Positions 49,701-57,709 of a stretch of 64,000 nucleotides of DNA are shown one piece after another. The notes beneath the pieces were generated by a model. That model was not told the origin of the DNA, did not search any database, and worked only from the letters and a program-made list of their open reading frames with translations. Positions within the stretch are counted from its first letter, which is position 1, and each line of letters opens with the position of its first letter. The position numbers were made by a program, and so were the translations under genes. This stretch comes from Valencia hispanica (lineage: Eukaryota > Chordata > Actinopteri > Cyprinodontiformes > Valenciidae), in the NCBI GenBank assembly GCA_963556495.2, contig OY747705.1, positions 21,974,501 to 22,038,500 of the forward strand. The letters are read 5' to 3'.

Positions 49701-52700
49701 CACTGGCAAACAAAACGGCTGACCTGGTCCACGCATTTACCCTGGTTCAGACAGGGGGAGCTCCTACACTCATCCACGTCAATATCACAATGAGTCCCCT
49801 CAAATCCTGTTAGTATTTAGGGCAAACACAAACGATGATTCTGTGAGTGGATTTACATCAAGGTATTAAAAATACACGGCCCAAAACAAGCAAAAATGTT
49901 GTATTTGTTTGTTTTTTACTTTTTTTTTTTTACTTTTTACTTTTCCAGACAAAATGAAAGTGGTTTCATTGCTTTTACTAAAATAAAGAAGGTAACTCAT
50001 GTGGTCATTTTCAGTTTCTTCAGACAGTTACCGGGCATGCAGATACAGGTGTATTCGCCGATACGATCCAGACATGTGCCATCGTTTAGGCAGGGGTTTG
50101 AAGCACATTCGTTGATATCTTGTTCACACCGAGGCCCAGAGTAACCTCTGACGCAGTTACAGGTGAAGGAGCCATCAGTGTTCACACACTGACCACCATG
50201 CTCACATGGGTTGGGACCTGATGATGAAATAAAATAAGGCAATAAAAAAAACATTTAATAACTGAAGAGCAGAAAGCTAATCACAAAAACATCTTCAGAC
50301 AATGTCTCACCAATGCTGCATTCATTTCTGTCAATGTTGCAGGTGCTGCCTATATATCCCGGTGGACAGTTGCAATTAAACATTCCCGTGATGGGGTTGG
50401 TGTCACAGTGTGAACCTTCTCTACAGGGGTTACTGATACAGGCATCGTCTCTATGGCAGAGCAAACCTGGAAAAAAACATGTTAGAAACATTTAGTAAAA
50501 ATAATCTATATGAAGAACCTAACCAGTGCCCAAAGTCCTGCCTGTGCTGACTACTGAGAAACAGAATTGCCTGGAGGCTTAATGAGGAGTTATCAACAGA
50601 ATCTTATTGCATTATTTTGAAGGCAGTCAAGATAAGAAATATGTAAATATATATTATGTTGTATAATTTTTCTAAAGACACAAACATTAATGGTGTGAAA
50701 ACTGAAGGAGTACTATCAATCACCCTTTTTAGCTATAGGTGTTTAAACAGGCTTTTAACTACTGGTAGTTTTCGGCTCATATATATGCTGTTTTTCTCTA
50801 CATTTAGGCTTTTCTGTTTTACCTTCTTTATATTTGTATGCTTGTTACTATTGTAACACACACAGTTGTTCTAGACCTGTGAAAGTTGCTGTATAAATAG
50901 TTACCTTAGCTACTTTACTAAAATCACCTTCTCATACTTGTGTTTCTCTATAAAAGCAGAACGATTTAAAAAAATCATAATATTCACAACAGCCACTTGA
51001 ACTCTACTTAACTTGGAGGGTAATTTCGCTTAAGCCTAATTCAAGATCAAAATAATAAACAAATGCCCTAAATACCCTTATAACTGCAATTACCAATATT
51101 TTTATACAATTTTAGCAGTAAAAAATACAAATATTGCTTTTCTGTTTTAAATAAAAGCATATACCTCATGTTACACATTATACAATGATATTTTTACTGA
51201 AGTTTATCATATTTTGAAAATCTCATACTGTCATTTTCTAACTTTCTAACTTATTAATAATAACCAGGTTTAATCGGTTCCACTAAGTACACAGGAAAAC
51301 TCTTTCAACAATACATCTACGATAAAGACAAAGAAAGATCAGTATCGATGTGAAGTGACAGAAAACTCTTTTCAAAAAAAGAGTGGAACTCCAGTCCATA
51401 ATATTTTTCACTTTGTCTTCTTCATTTAAGCGCACCTGTCTTTCCGTGGGGACAGAGACAAATAAAAGACGCAACGCGGTCGATGCATGTGGAGCCTGGA
51501 CTGCATGCAGCTGTGGCACAGTCGTCGATGTTCTCTGAGCAGTCAGGGCCGCTCCAGCCATTGACGCACACACAGACGTAGCTGCCGACCAGGTTGCTGC
51601 ATGTGCCACCGTTCTGGCAAGTGTTTGGCTGCAGCCGACATTCGTCCACATCATCTGTGCAGTGCTGGCCTGTGGATGTGAAATGAATGAAGATCAGGAA
51701 GGGTTAAACTCACGCTCTGGGTAACAAGTTGCAACATAATTGAGGTGGCGCCAGTTTCTGGTAAAATAACAAAACCAATTACCCACATCTGGAAAGAAGT
51801 TCCTCTGGACAAAGACTGAAAATCTAAAATACTATAATTTTCTAACTTTGCTTTATATATTTATCTCATTACTTCGGTAATTGTGTTTCTGCTGGTTGGT
51901 TTAAAAGTCAAGACAGGAACCAGAAAACAAATATTTAGATATTTTCTTATTTACCAACGGTAGACATTTCATCCAGAGCATTTGTCTTTTTTTCTTTGTA
52001 TAGATATATCCAATTAATACAATTATATAGTACTAATCAAAGCTATGAGTCTAAAAGGAAACGTTCCGTCACAGACCAGATTTGGGAAGGCAATTAATTT
52101 AATCACAGCCACAGATAAACATAAATTATCTCACCAGTCCACTCTGGAGGACATTGACAGTTGTAGGTGTTGACTCCATCTATACATGTCCCTCCATTTG
52201 CACACTGGTGGCCGGGACAGTCATCAATGTTGTTCTCACAGTTAGTTCCATTAAAACCTAAAATCAGTGAAATACCAAGAGGTATCTGTTAAAATACGGT
52301 GCTCATTGTTTCAATGATGTGTACATGCTGAAAAACAAACAATTATGTTAATCTATTTTAGTATACAGTGTGACCACATGTCCTAGTACAGAATAGACAA
52401 TAAATGAATGTTTGCTGTTTCCACTAGCTAACTTTAACAGAGAGCTATGTGTTTAATACAACACAGCCAGCAAGATCAAACTGTTTACACTTTAAACAGC
52501 ACAGAGTAAAGGTTACAAACCTCAAATGCTAATTTTATTTATTCATAAATATCCGCCACAATGTTAACATTTTTTATTTGGTTTTCTTCTCGTAATGTCT
52601 ACATCTCATAAAGTGTGTGATGGCAGTTTTGTTGGGATCCAAACTTAATCATCCTACCTGGAAGGCAGTGGCACGAGTAGGAGGTTTCAGAGGTCTGGTG

Positions 52701-55088
52701 GCAGGTGCCTCCATTTAGACACGGTGAAGGTGAGCAGGGGATGTATGAACTCTCACAGTGGAGGCCCGTGAACCCGGGTTTACAGATACACCTGCAGCAA
52801 AGGCAGAGTCCGTTTCATTTAATTCAATTCTATAGCCTCAGCAGAAACCATCTGCTATTCCTGCAAGAAAAATATCTGAAAGCAGCAACATTTTTTCACA
52901 TGTGACAGCTGTAAACTTACTTGTAAGAGCCAGGGGTGTTGACACACTCGCCTTCATTCTGGCAGGGAGAGGGTGTGTCTGCACATTCATTTGTGTCATT
53001 AAGGCAGCGTGGACCTTTGTAGCCGGGAGGACAGGAACAGGTGTAGCTGCCACCAGGCAGAGAGCTGCACCTTCCTCCGTTAGCACAGGGACTGGAGAGA
53101 CAGCTGTCCTCATACTCACAGCGTGAACCTGAGTGTTGTGGGGAGAAAGTATTCAACGTTGGAGCTTTAGCTGTCTTTAGTCTCAGTTTGAAGAATTACC
53201 CTTTACAGATGTTTAGGGCTTAGATGTCAAAGGTTCTTCATACGGTTCCTATGGTTTAAAATTGTTTTAAATGAGATGGCTGGATAATGTAGAACAGACT
53301 GTGGTTTTCCTGGCTGTATTTACCAGAATAGCTGCTCACTGCCAGTCAGCTGGCTTAAAAAAGGCTATAACGCTTTTTTTGCTTACAAAAAAGGCATATT
53401 TGGCTGTTTGTAAATATTTCCAGGCCCCCCAAAAAAACAATAACACAGATTGTCATGGATAGTCAAGGAGCACTAAGTATCACTCCTATAGGTAAATATA
53501 GTTCAATATAGTTTGAATCTAGGGATGTAAGAAAACATCAATACGCCGATATATGGAAATACTTTGTCACGATATTTTATCGATTTTCAAAAGCAATGTA
53601 TCTATTTTTATTTTTAAGAATTTGGACGAAACCATTAATAATGACAGTAAATTTTGTAGTAAAATTAAAAGTATGAACACTAGTTTTCAACTTCTTCGTT
53701 CCAGTGGATCAACTAGATTTAGTTATAAAATTGGACGTGTATGAAGTACGAAGTATAAGTATGAAACAGGTTGGGGTGTTTAGAATGCTGTGACAGTTTT
53801 TCTACAGTTAAATTAAGTTTTAAAAAACACAATATATAGTCTTACTCATAGTATCACAATAAAGCTTATTCTTACCAATACACATCCCTATTTGAAACCA
53901 CAGTTAGCAAGATAGAAGGATCATGTATGTTAAAAAACAAACAGTAGGCTGGCTACCAAAGCAGACTAATTAAGAGGCAATGTCACATTGTTAGACTTGT
54001 TCTGCTTTACAAAGAGCAGAAAAGGAAAAACTTCTATTATTCTGTAAAAACAAACGTGTTTTTTTTGGAAATTACAACTAAATTTATTGGATAATATTTA
54101 TTCTATATTGTTGCTTAAATCTTTGTTGAATAAAATCAAAACAAATGTATTACCATGTTAACTGTTGTAGCTGTAATATGTTATATTGTTCCAGCAGCTA
54201 CAGTGGTAATGATTTTTTTTTTGTTGTTGTTTTAAAATGAAACCAAGTTTTACATTTATTATGGTACTTTTATTGAAAAATTGTCATACTGTGAGAATCT
54301 AATACAGCCCCATGACTAATTTGTACCCATTAGTGGTTCTCATAAAGTATGTTCTAGATTTCCTCACAAGATCTAGGTAAATTTTTCTTTAGGTAAAGGT
54401 TAGTGAAAGTGGTGGGCAATAGTGAGTGTGTGTGCTTTAATGGAGCCCCAATGCAAAAAAAAAGCAAACACCCTTTTGTGTTTTCAGTCAGATTTTTAGC
54501 CAAGCAATGACTCAAAACTATGACATTTAGGTGGAAAATGCAACAGATTAGGCAATGAGAGCCGTTTCAACATCTTTGATGGAATTTCCTGAACTAAATC
54601 TTTGCTAAAAGGGTCCTTTTTTTTCACTTCATAAGCTGAAACATTTTACGGAAGTTATCCTTATGAAAAGAGCAACGCCACCGTTAGCATATTAAAACCA
54701 TTAGCTCAGAATTAACCGTTTTAAAAAACAATATAAACAGACACCTAGGTTATCTCTTGTTGCACCACATAGTTCCAGGTAGTGATCAAAGAGGTGATTA
54801 AACATCATCTCACCTGTCCATCCTCTGGTGCACTCACACTTGTACTTGACAAGGGACAGCAGGGTACAGACACCCTTGTTGGCACATGGGTTGTTTGGAT
54901 AACACGTGGAGTTCTGGGGAGTTTGGCAGTGCTGTCCATCGTAGCCGAGAGGGCAGGTGCAGGAGGCGCTACCAGGAACAGGTACACCAGCTGACATGGA
55001 CACTGAACAGTTCCCCCCATTCAGGCAGTATCCTGGTTGACAAGGGTCCTTGTGCTGGCAGTACTCTCCCAGAAAGCCTGGAGCACAC
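27867..55088 (-). CDS. notch2: Neurogenic locus notch homolog protein 2 (exons 3 to end, 33 exons)
   Basis: Single-pass receptor for Delta and Jagged ligands. Ligand pulling exposes the S2 site, gamma-secretase cuts in the membrane, and the intracellular domain acts with RBPJ and Mastermind in the nucleus (family knowledge). Exons in order: 55088-54814, 53128-52921, 52791-52658, 52257-52135, 51669-51436, 50466-50311, 50217-50032, 49806-49693, 49570-49457, 49351-49118, 46869-46759, 46651-46459, 45589-45444, 45197-45084, 44961-44842, 44758-44606, 44421-44193, 42990-42789, 42666-42513, 42279-42095, 41971-41839, 40859-40608, 40433-40321, 39567-39032, 38935-38597, 38089-37944, 31718-31517, 31386-31299, 31210-31057, 30977-30658, 30080-29933, 29682-29585, 29294-27867. 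They total 7342 bases and all phases join, giving about 2446 aa. Exons 1-2 (signal peptide and most of EGF1) were not found and are presumably beyond the window. No disabling change is visible. Confidence 0.95.
29585..29682 (-). CDS. notch2: notch2 exon 33, ankyrin repeat
   Basis: Encodes (G)[20 protein letters not shown] and [12 protein letters not shown], one ankyrin repeat of the intracellular domain. 98 bases, the size I recall for vertebrate notch genes. Donor gtgtgt is acceptable. Confidence 0.93.
29933..30080 (-). CDS. notch2: notch2 exon 32, ankyrin repeats
   Basis: Encodes [40 protein letters not shown] and ADINAVDDH(G). Acceptor cctccag, donor gtgaga; phase 0 to phase 1. Confidence 0.94.
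30130..30615 (+). mobile_element. Internally deleted Tc1-type element in notch2 intron
   Basis: About 480 bp. The interior keeps aaagaacacagcagacagat and agggagaaagttgtggagaa, matching the start of the Tc1 transposase ([14 protein letters not shown]), and gctggtagagacatacccaa, matching its 3' end. Flanks resemble terminal repeats (ttttcacattttgatgcttt; the complement near 30570). Most of the coding region is lost, so it is a non-autonomous derivative. Confidence 0.7.
30658..30977 (-). CDS. notch2: notch2 exon 31, ankyrin repeats
   Basis: Encodes (D)[19 protein letters not shown], an acidic insert [15 protein letters not shown], then [60 protein letters not shown] and [10 protein letters not shown]. 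The acidic loop inside the first repeat is variable between Notch paralogues. Donor gttagt. Confidence 0.94.
31057..31210 (-). CDS. notch2: notch2 exon 30, linker to ankyrin domain
   Basis: Encodes [40 protein letters not shown] and [11 protein letters not shown](G). The conserved RREWT(L)QH, LTPPQ and DVNV(R/K)GP motifs lead into the first ankyrin repeat. Acceptor ttttttgcag. Confidence 0.94.
31299..31386 (-). CDS. notch2: notch2 exon 29, RAM-to-ankyrin linker
   Basis: Encodes (K)[21 protein letters not shown] and ETPSKKPR. The W-(L/V)-DDE and KKPR(basic) pattern matches the notch linker with a nuclear localisation cluster. Phase 2 in, phase 0 out; donor gtatgt. Confidence 0.9.
31517..31718 (-). 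CDS. notch2: notch2 exon 28, transmembrane segment and RAM
   Basis: Encodes (S)[20 protein letters not shown], the hydrophobic run [12 protein letters not shown], stop-transfer KKKHK, and the RAM motif WLPDGF with REPVGQDDF. The Gly-Val pair near the inner membrane face fits the gamma-secretase S3 position. It is separated from the HD exon by 6.2 kb of mostly LINE sequence. Confidence 0.94.
32396..33266 (+). pseudogene. L2 ORF1 with SGNH esterase-like domain, one frameshift
   Basis: The N-terminal part has a coiled-coil-like stretch, [20 protein letters not shown]. After a frame change around 32755 the ORF continues with [12 protein letters not shown] (block I with Ser), [10 protein letters not shown] (Asn-Asp block) and [20 protein letters not shown] (Asp-x-x-His block). 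This is the esterase type of ORF1 known in the CR1 and L2 groups. Its role in retrotransposition is not firmly known. Confidence 0.8.
33360..36356 (+). pseudogene. L2 ORF2, endonuclease and reverse transcriptase, several stops
   Basis: The APE-type endonuclease is visible as [44 protein letters not shown] and [11 protein letters not shown]. The reverse transcriptase lies mainly at 34856-36142: [41 protein letters not shown] and [10 protein letters not shown], the catalytic box. The C-terminal extension continues after a stop ([19 protein letters not shown]) to about 36356. Breaks occur near 33590, 33966, 34412, 34820 and 36140. Confidence 0.85.
37079..37301. mobile_element. hAT-type miniature element on the LINE tail
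   Basis: 223 bp with ends caggggtgtccagctccagt and ggccacccctg, and a perfect 8-bp duplication, gaatagat, at 37071-37078 and 37302-37309. The family is widespread in fish, and its interior reads ctcaagggcc...ttgaggacc as an imperfect inverted repeat. No coding capacity. Confidence 0.92.
37566..37740. repeat. Tandem duplication followed by (AT)n microsatellite
   Basis: A unit of about 54 bp containing ttgatgctcagaaaaccaga occurs twice in a row (about 37582 and 37636), followed by about 24 AT dinucleotides (37687-37732). Confidence 0.9.
37944..38089 (-). CDS. notch2: notch2 exon 27, heterodimerisation domain C-terminal half
   Basis: Encodes (G)[39 protein letters not shown] and LPYPLVSV(S). 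The VHLDIDNR(E/Q)C and C-F-x-(N/D) motifs with PLVSV belong to the HD domain near the S2 cleavage region. Acceptor ttgcag, donor gtaagt. Confidence 0.92.
38597..38935 (-). CDS. notch2: notch2 exon 26, third LNR and heterodimerisation domain N-terminal half
   Basis: Starts (K)[18 protein letters not shown]...ECGWDGLDC (third LNR), then [48 protein letters not shown] and the furin-type S1 site SRSKR. The acceptor is tgttgtaag, ending AAG rather than CAG or TAG, but phase and protein leave no alternative. Confidence 0.93.
39032..39567 (-). CDS. notch2: notch2 exon 25, last EGF repeats and LNR 1-2
   Basis: Largest ectodomain exon (536 bases). It encodes [20 protein letters not shown], two EGF repeats (QNGGRCM... 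and [10 protein letters not shown]...), then LNR modules [35 protein letters not shown] and [26 protein letters not shown]. The LNR repeats bind calcium and keep the receptor off. Confidence 0.94.
40321..40433 (-). CDS. notch2: notch2 exon 24, EGF repeat near 34
   Basis: Encodes (G)[20 protein letters not shown] and [17 protein letters not shown]. One EGF repeat; donor gtaagt; ends in phase 0 and joins GFSG of exon 25. Confidence 0.92.
40608..40859 (-). CDS. notch2: notch2 exon 23, EGF repeats near 32-33
   Basis: Encodes (G)[60 protein letters not shown] and [20 protein letters not shown]. Acceptor ctctgcag, donor gtacat. Confidence 0.93.
41839..41971 (-). CDS. notch2: notch2 exon 22, EGF repeats near 30-31
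   Basis: Encodes [40 protein letters not shown] and PGTH(G), in 133 bases. DVDEC marks a calcium-binding EGF. Donor gtgggt. Confidence 0.94.
42095..42279 (-). CDS. notch2: notch2 exon 21, EGF repeats near 29-30
   Basis: Encodes (G)[40 protein letters not shown] and [20 protein letters not shown]. The acceptor ends AAG (ttactaaag); donor gtaagt. 185 bases. Confidence 0.92.
42513..42666 (-). CDS. notch2: notch2 exon 20, EGF repeats near 28-29
   Basis: Encodes [40 protein letters not shown] and [11 protein letters not shown](G). The segment LYCDVPN-(V/M)-SC followed by AA-R is typical of the notch EGF28-29 junction. Confidence 0.94.
42789..42990 (-). CDS. notch2: notch2 exon 19, EGF repeats near 26-27
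   Basis: Encodes (S)[60 protein letters not shown] and YSGQNCQ. 202 bases, ends phase 0. Acceptor tctctccag, donor gtaaag. Confidence 0.94.
43119..44176. mobile_element. hAT-like element ending 16 bp from a notch2 splice donor
   Basis: 1058 bp with ends cagaggtaggaccaagtcat and the inverted ttaagtccactcctttg. The near-perfect 8-bp duplication is ctctatag (43111-43118) and cactatag (44177-44184), 7 of 8 identical. The interior carries repeated caagtcaagtc and gagtctgactcgagtc motifs. No transposase ORF is recognised. Confidence 0.85.
44193..44421 (-). CDS. notch2: notch2 exon 18, EGF repeats near 24-26
   Basis: Encodes (S)[60 protein letters not shown] and [15 protein letters not shown]. 229 bases. 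Donor gtgagt at 44192-44187, close to a transposon end. Confidence 0.94.
44606..44758 (-). CDS. notch2: notch2 exon 17, EGF repeat near 23
   Basis: Encodes (G)[40 protein letters not shown] and [10 protein letters not shown]. The end of this exon and exon 18 together complete the next EGF. Acceptor cacatag, donor gtgagt. Confidence 0.94.
44842..44961 (-). CDS. notch2: notch2 exon 16, EGF repeat near 22
   Basis: Encodes (G)[39 protein letters not shown]. 120 bases. This EGF lacks the DxxEC calcium signature (VEQVPC), which is normal for this repeat. Confidence 0.93.
45084..45197 (-). CDS. notch2: notch2 exon 15, EGF repeat near 21
   Basis: Encodes (G)[37 protein letters not shown]. Calcium-binding type (NIDEC). 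Acceptor cttgttag, donor gttagt. Confidence 0.94.
45444..45589 (-). CDS. notch2: notch2 exon 14, EGF repeats near 19-20
   Basis: Encodes (G)[40 protein letters not shown] and CQCKPGFK(G). 146 bases. Acceptor catccag, donor gtagtg. Confidence 0.94.
46459..46651 (-). CDS. notch2: notch2 exon 13, EGF repeats near 18-19
   Basis: Encodes (G)[40 protein letters not shown] and [20 protein letters not shown]. 193 bases, phase 1 to phase 2. Donor gtaggc. The frame has no stop in this register. Confidence 0.92.
46759..46869 (-). CDS. notch2: notch2 exon 12, EGF repeat near 17
   Basis: Encodes (G)[36 protein letters not shown]. 111 bases. The next exon upstream is 2.2 kb away because LINE pieces fill the intron. 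Confidence 0.94.
47420..48470 (+). mobile_element. LINE reverse transcriptase fragment, antisense in notch2 intron 11
   Basis: Broken frames read [60 protein letters not shown] (the catalytic ADD box), [20 protein letters not shown] and [16 protein letters not shown]. This matches a fish CR1/Rex1-like LINE RT with its 3' UTR. Several stops and deletions, including loss of the segment before ADDTT. Clade by memory. Confidence 0.75.
48590..48900 (+). mobile_element. Second LINE fragment in notch2 intron 11
   Basis: Short decayed frames such as [30 protein letters not shown] and [20 protein letters not shown] resemble the C-terminal part of the same kind of LINE. Probably a different insertion from the fragment at 47420-48470. 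Confidence 0.6.
49118..49351 (-). CDS. notch2: notch2 exon 11, EGF repeats near 15-16
   Basis: Encodes (G)[60 protein letters not shown] and [17 protein letters not shown]. 234 bases. Donor gtaagg. Confidence 0.94.
49457..49570 (-). CDS. notch2: notch2 exon 10, EGF repeat near 14
   Basis: Encodes (G)[37 protein letters not shown]. 114 bases, a single calcium-binding EGF. Donor gtgaag. Confidence 0.94.
49693..49806 (-). CDS. notch2: notch2 exon 9, EGF repeat near 13
   Basis: Encodes (G)[37 protein letters not shown]. 114 bases. It lies next to the ligand-binding EGF11-12 pair. Confidence 0.94.
50032..50217 (-). CDS. notch2: notch2 exon 8, EGF repeats 11-12 (ligand-binding region)
   Basis: Encodes (G)[40 protein letters not shown] and [20 protein letters not shown]. 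In Notch receptors EGF11-12 contact the ligand DSL domain (family knowledge). 186 bases. Confidence 0.94.
50311..50466 (-). CDS. notch2: notch2 exon 7, EGF repeat 10 and start of 11
   Basis: Encodes (G)[40 protein letters not shown] and [11 protein letters not shown]. 156 bases. The DDAC-x-SNPC block identifies EGF10. Confidence 0.94.
50500..51430. other. notch2 intron 6 without recognised elements
   Basis: AT-rich; no repeat family or exon recognised. Confidence 0.5.
51436..51669 (-). CDS. notch2: notch2 exon 6, EGF repeats 8-9
   Basis: Encodes (G)[60 protein letters not shown] and [17 protein letters not shown]. 234 bases. EGF8 is a known contact region for Jagged-type ligands. Confidence 0.94.
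52135..52257 (-). CDS. notch2: notch2 exon 5, EGF repeat 7
   Basis: Encodes (G)[40 protein letters not shown]. Acceptor gattttag, donor gtgaga. 123 bases. Confidence 0.94.
52658..52791 (-). CDS. notch2: notch2 exon 4b, end of EGF5 and EGF6
   Basis: Begins with G completing Lys, then [40 protein letters not shown] and HCLP. 134 bases. Together with exon 4a it equals the single exon 4 (about 339 bases) that I recall for mammalian notch genes. Confidence 0.92.
52921..53128 (-). CDS. notch2: notch2 exon 4a, EGF4 and start of EGF5
   Basis: Encodes (G)[60 protein letters not shown] and CVNTPGSY(K). Donor gtaagt at 52920-52915. Retaining the following 129-bp intron would give an immediate TAA. Confidence 0.92.
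53520..53890. mobile_element. hAT-type miniature element in notch2 intron 3
   Basis: 371 bp with ends tagggatgtaagaaaacatc and caatacacatcccta. Flanked by tttgaatc (53512-53519) and tttgaaac (53891-53898), an 8-bp duplication with one mismatch. The interior has gatattttatcgat-type motifs and no ORF. Confidence 0.8.
53899..54813. other. notch2 intron 3, remainder
   Basis: AT-rich, no feature recognised. Confidence 0.5.
54814..55088 (-). CDS. notch2: notch2 exon 3, end of EGF1, EGF2 and EGF3
   Basis: Starts with G completing a Lys-type codon, then [80 protein letters not shown] and [11 protein letters not shown]. The GFLGEYCQH(R/K)DPC block is a notch2 hallmark. It is the most 5' notch2 exon found; acceptor gtatacag. 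Confidence 0.94.
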
Positions 55089-55234
55089 CTGTATACACAT
55101 TTGTAAAAAAAAAACCACACACACAAAAAAACATGGACATTAGTGATCAAACAGACAACACCACAAAGGAATTAAAGCTAACCAGCACTCAGTGCAGACA
55201 ATACAACAGGAAAACGTGAATTGAAGAAGTGGAC

Positions 55235-55274
55235 TTGTGTGTGTGTGTGTGTGTGTGGGTGTGTGTGTGTGTGC
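55235..55274. repeat. (GT)n microsatellite
   Basis: An uninterrupted gtgtgt run broken by one ggg, about 36 bases. It creates a spurious His/Thr-rich minus-strand ORF. Confidence 0.9.
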
Positions 55275-56258
55275 TTTAAAGAGACGCAAACAGACAAAAC
55301 AAGAGTGAGTTTCAGTTAGGTGGATGTAGTACACCACATCAGACAACTGCTACCAAGTGCTTCAAGTATCATCTGCAAAACAAATCCTGTTCTAAAACAC
55401 ATCAAAGAGCACCGGTAAATACTTGTGTCTAATTACTCTCTGCTGCTATAAAGTGTCCTAAAGAGCAGTATGTGGGGAACCGCAAGAGAATTACAGAGAA
55501 AGTTAGTTCAAACATTTAAGGGGCAATTGATTTTGTTCAAGTCAGTTTCCTCTGTTTGTTTGAGTGGTTTGTGTTTTGCTACATAACCTTAATTCCCACC
55601 TCTATGACTGAAGAAGTTGATAGGAATAATATACCCTAAGCCTAAACTTGGAACAGGAAGTGTTGTTGCCCCATGAATCTTCCTCAAAAAACCCAGAGAT
55701 GCCTGGTACTGTGAATGGGTTAAATACAAGTCACTGGTGACAAGGAGAAGTTGAAAAGCAGAAGGATGTGGGGTAAGGGTATATGGAAGTTGTTGGCTAT
55801 GCCTGGCAGAAACTACAAACAAAAGCAAGAATCATGTTGCATAGAGTGATAGGGATGCAGTATGAACCCCAACATTTTAAAACCTTATAGCGAGTAATCA
55901 TAATGTATTTTGTTCAACCTAAAAAAAGTTGGTCTTTTTCTCATTACAGTTTACAAAATTCTATTCTTCATCCTTTTCTTTTGAATGTCTTCAGTAAAGT
56001 GATTCATCCACACGCTTGGCAGCTTGAAGACATCTATGATATTGCACAATGTGTCCACCAGGGATCTTATCTGGGACAATGTTCCCTTTGTGACTTTCTA
56101 TTCCTCAGTTTTTTCACAGTCACTCCCACTCTCACTCATCACTTCTCTATGCGAGGCAGTTTTTTGGTCACAGACAGTATACTGTTAGTGACAAAAATAT
56201 CTGTAGTCAGGTAGTTTCCAGTGTGCGCTGCATAGATCCGTCATCTTTGTGTCTGCAG

Positions 56259-56356
56259 CGGCACATGGCAGACATGCTGTCTGGGGACCGTGGGCGACAC
56301 AGCGACCTGCTGCCTCTTTCTGAGGCCTCTAAACTTTCCTCCCTTGAGGAGCTGAG
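56259..56356 (+). CDS. Unassigned exon-like ORF on the + strand in notch2 intron
   Basis: 98 bases bounded by tttgtgtctgcag and gtaaca, with one frame fully open: RHMADMLSGDRGRHSDLLPL then SEASKLSSLEELR. The other two frames stop. It is more GC-rich than its surroundings and looks coding, but I recognise no gene and see no partner exons nearby. It could belong to a gene on the opposite strand inside the notch2 intron, to a remnant, or be chance. Confidence 0.4.
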
Positions 56357-56999
56357 GTAACACAATAGGGGGCAGAGACTAACTCAGATATATACACAAA
56401 AGGGCACATTACCATCCCATTTTAAATAATTTTACAAATAAAAAGGTTTAAATATGGTAGTGGAGTAGAGAGTTGTGTGAAATTCAGTCTCACACTTAAT
56501 TTATACCATAGTTAGAAAATGTTGCTCCACCCCAAAGCAGCTTGAAGCTATTAGGTTGTAAGCGCATGGGAAAAGAGGGGAGTTATGAATCATGTCAAAC
56601 TAAAGGCCCACAGATCGATCCTCTCCTAGAAACGTCTGCCTGGTATCATGTGTGAGTCAACAAAAAAACAACAAACATCTGACAGAAAAGTCCCACTCTT
56701 ACTGAGCCTGCTTACAGATGCAATGGGCAAAGACACAAACATATTAAGCTATAAGCTTATTTTTGATGGTTTTCAGTCTCTTCAGGCTAGAGATGTGCCA
56801 ATAAACCAGAGACAGTAATCTGACCTTCATTTTCTATTGAATTCAAAACCACTTTTTCTTTTTCTTTAAAAAAGAGAAAAAAAGACCTCTGGAAAACACC
56901 ATTATCCAGGAAAAACCATTTTGAACCAAAACTATGTCAGCCTGTGTGTGTAGCTTTAATCTCTGTGTTCGCAAATGACATTACCTTTACAGGACTTTA

Positions 57000-57540
57000 T
57001 ATATACACCGTAGTTTTTGGACTATAAACTACTTTTTACACAAGCTTTGGACCCTAAATCGTACACAACGATGTGTCTAATTTATAGATATACTGGTTAA
57101 TGGCCTTCGTGTGAAACTATAGCAGGAACCTCAAAAGGGAGACAGACATGTGGGGAACGATTATGCGCCGAAGAAGACACTACCGGTAGTTTTCATGCAC
57201 ACACTCTCATCATGGAAAGCACACGAAGAAATGCAGCTTTTAAGTTAAAGGCAATCGAGCTGGCCACCAAAGAAGGAAATAGAGCTACTGGACGTAAGCC
57301 TGACATCAATGAGTCGATGGTGAGACGGAATAGGCAAGGCAAGGCAATTTTATTTGTACAGAACACTTTCAACAAGGTGATTCAAAGTGCTTTAATTAGG
57401 AGGCAGTGGGAAGAACTGCATCAATGTAAAAAGACGACAAAAGTTTTCAGAGGACATAAAGACACTGAAGAAGACGATTTCAGTGGATTTAGTGGGGAAG
57501 ATGAAGATGGCGACCAAGGACTTTTCTGGTTGGCTACAGT
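57000..57540 (+). mobile_element. pogo/Tigger-like element fragment with a nested insertion
   Basis: Begins with caccgtagtttttggactat, the style of a terminal region shared by a fish DNA transposon family. It then encodes ESTRRNAAFKLKAIELATKE and GNRATGRKPDINESMVRR, a helix-turn-helix of the Brinker type used by pogo-like transposases, and continues QWEELHQCKKTTKVFRGHK. The frame is split by an insert (57333-57401) reading caaggcaattttatttgtac...ttcaaagtgcttt, which resembles the inverted 3' end of an L2-type LINE or SINE. The catalytic domain is absent. Confidence 0.7.
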
Positions 57541-57709
57541 ATGTTTTATTTTCAAATCAGACATGTTACTGTTGTGTTGTGTTGTGTTGATGCCGTACAG
57601 CCAATTTTCAGGCAGAGTTTGAAAAAAAAAGCTTGTCTTAAATTAAAACCTGGAAAAGCACTCCGACCTCTGCCAGGGCTACTCATCCCCCATGTTGTTA
57701 TCTAATTCT

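Noticed and set aside
27867..55088. Calling the receptor notch1
   Set aside because: The C-terminus ([11 protein letters not shown] to NMQVFA) and the [13 protein letters not shown] block fit notch2.
57212..57622. 136-codon intact gene
   Set aside because: It is a DNA-transposon fragment with a repeat inserted in its frame and no catalytic domain.
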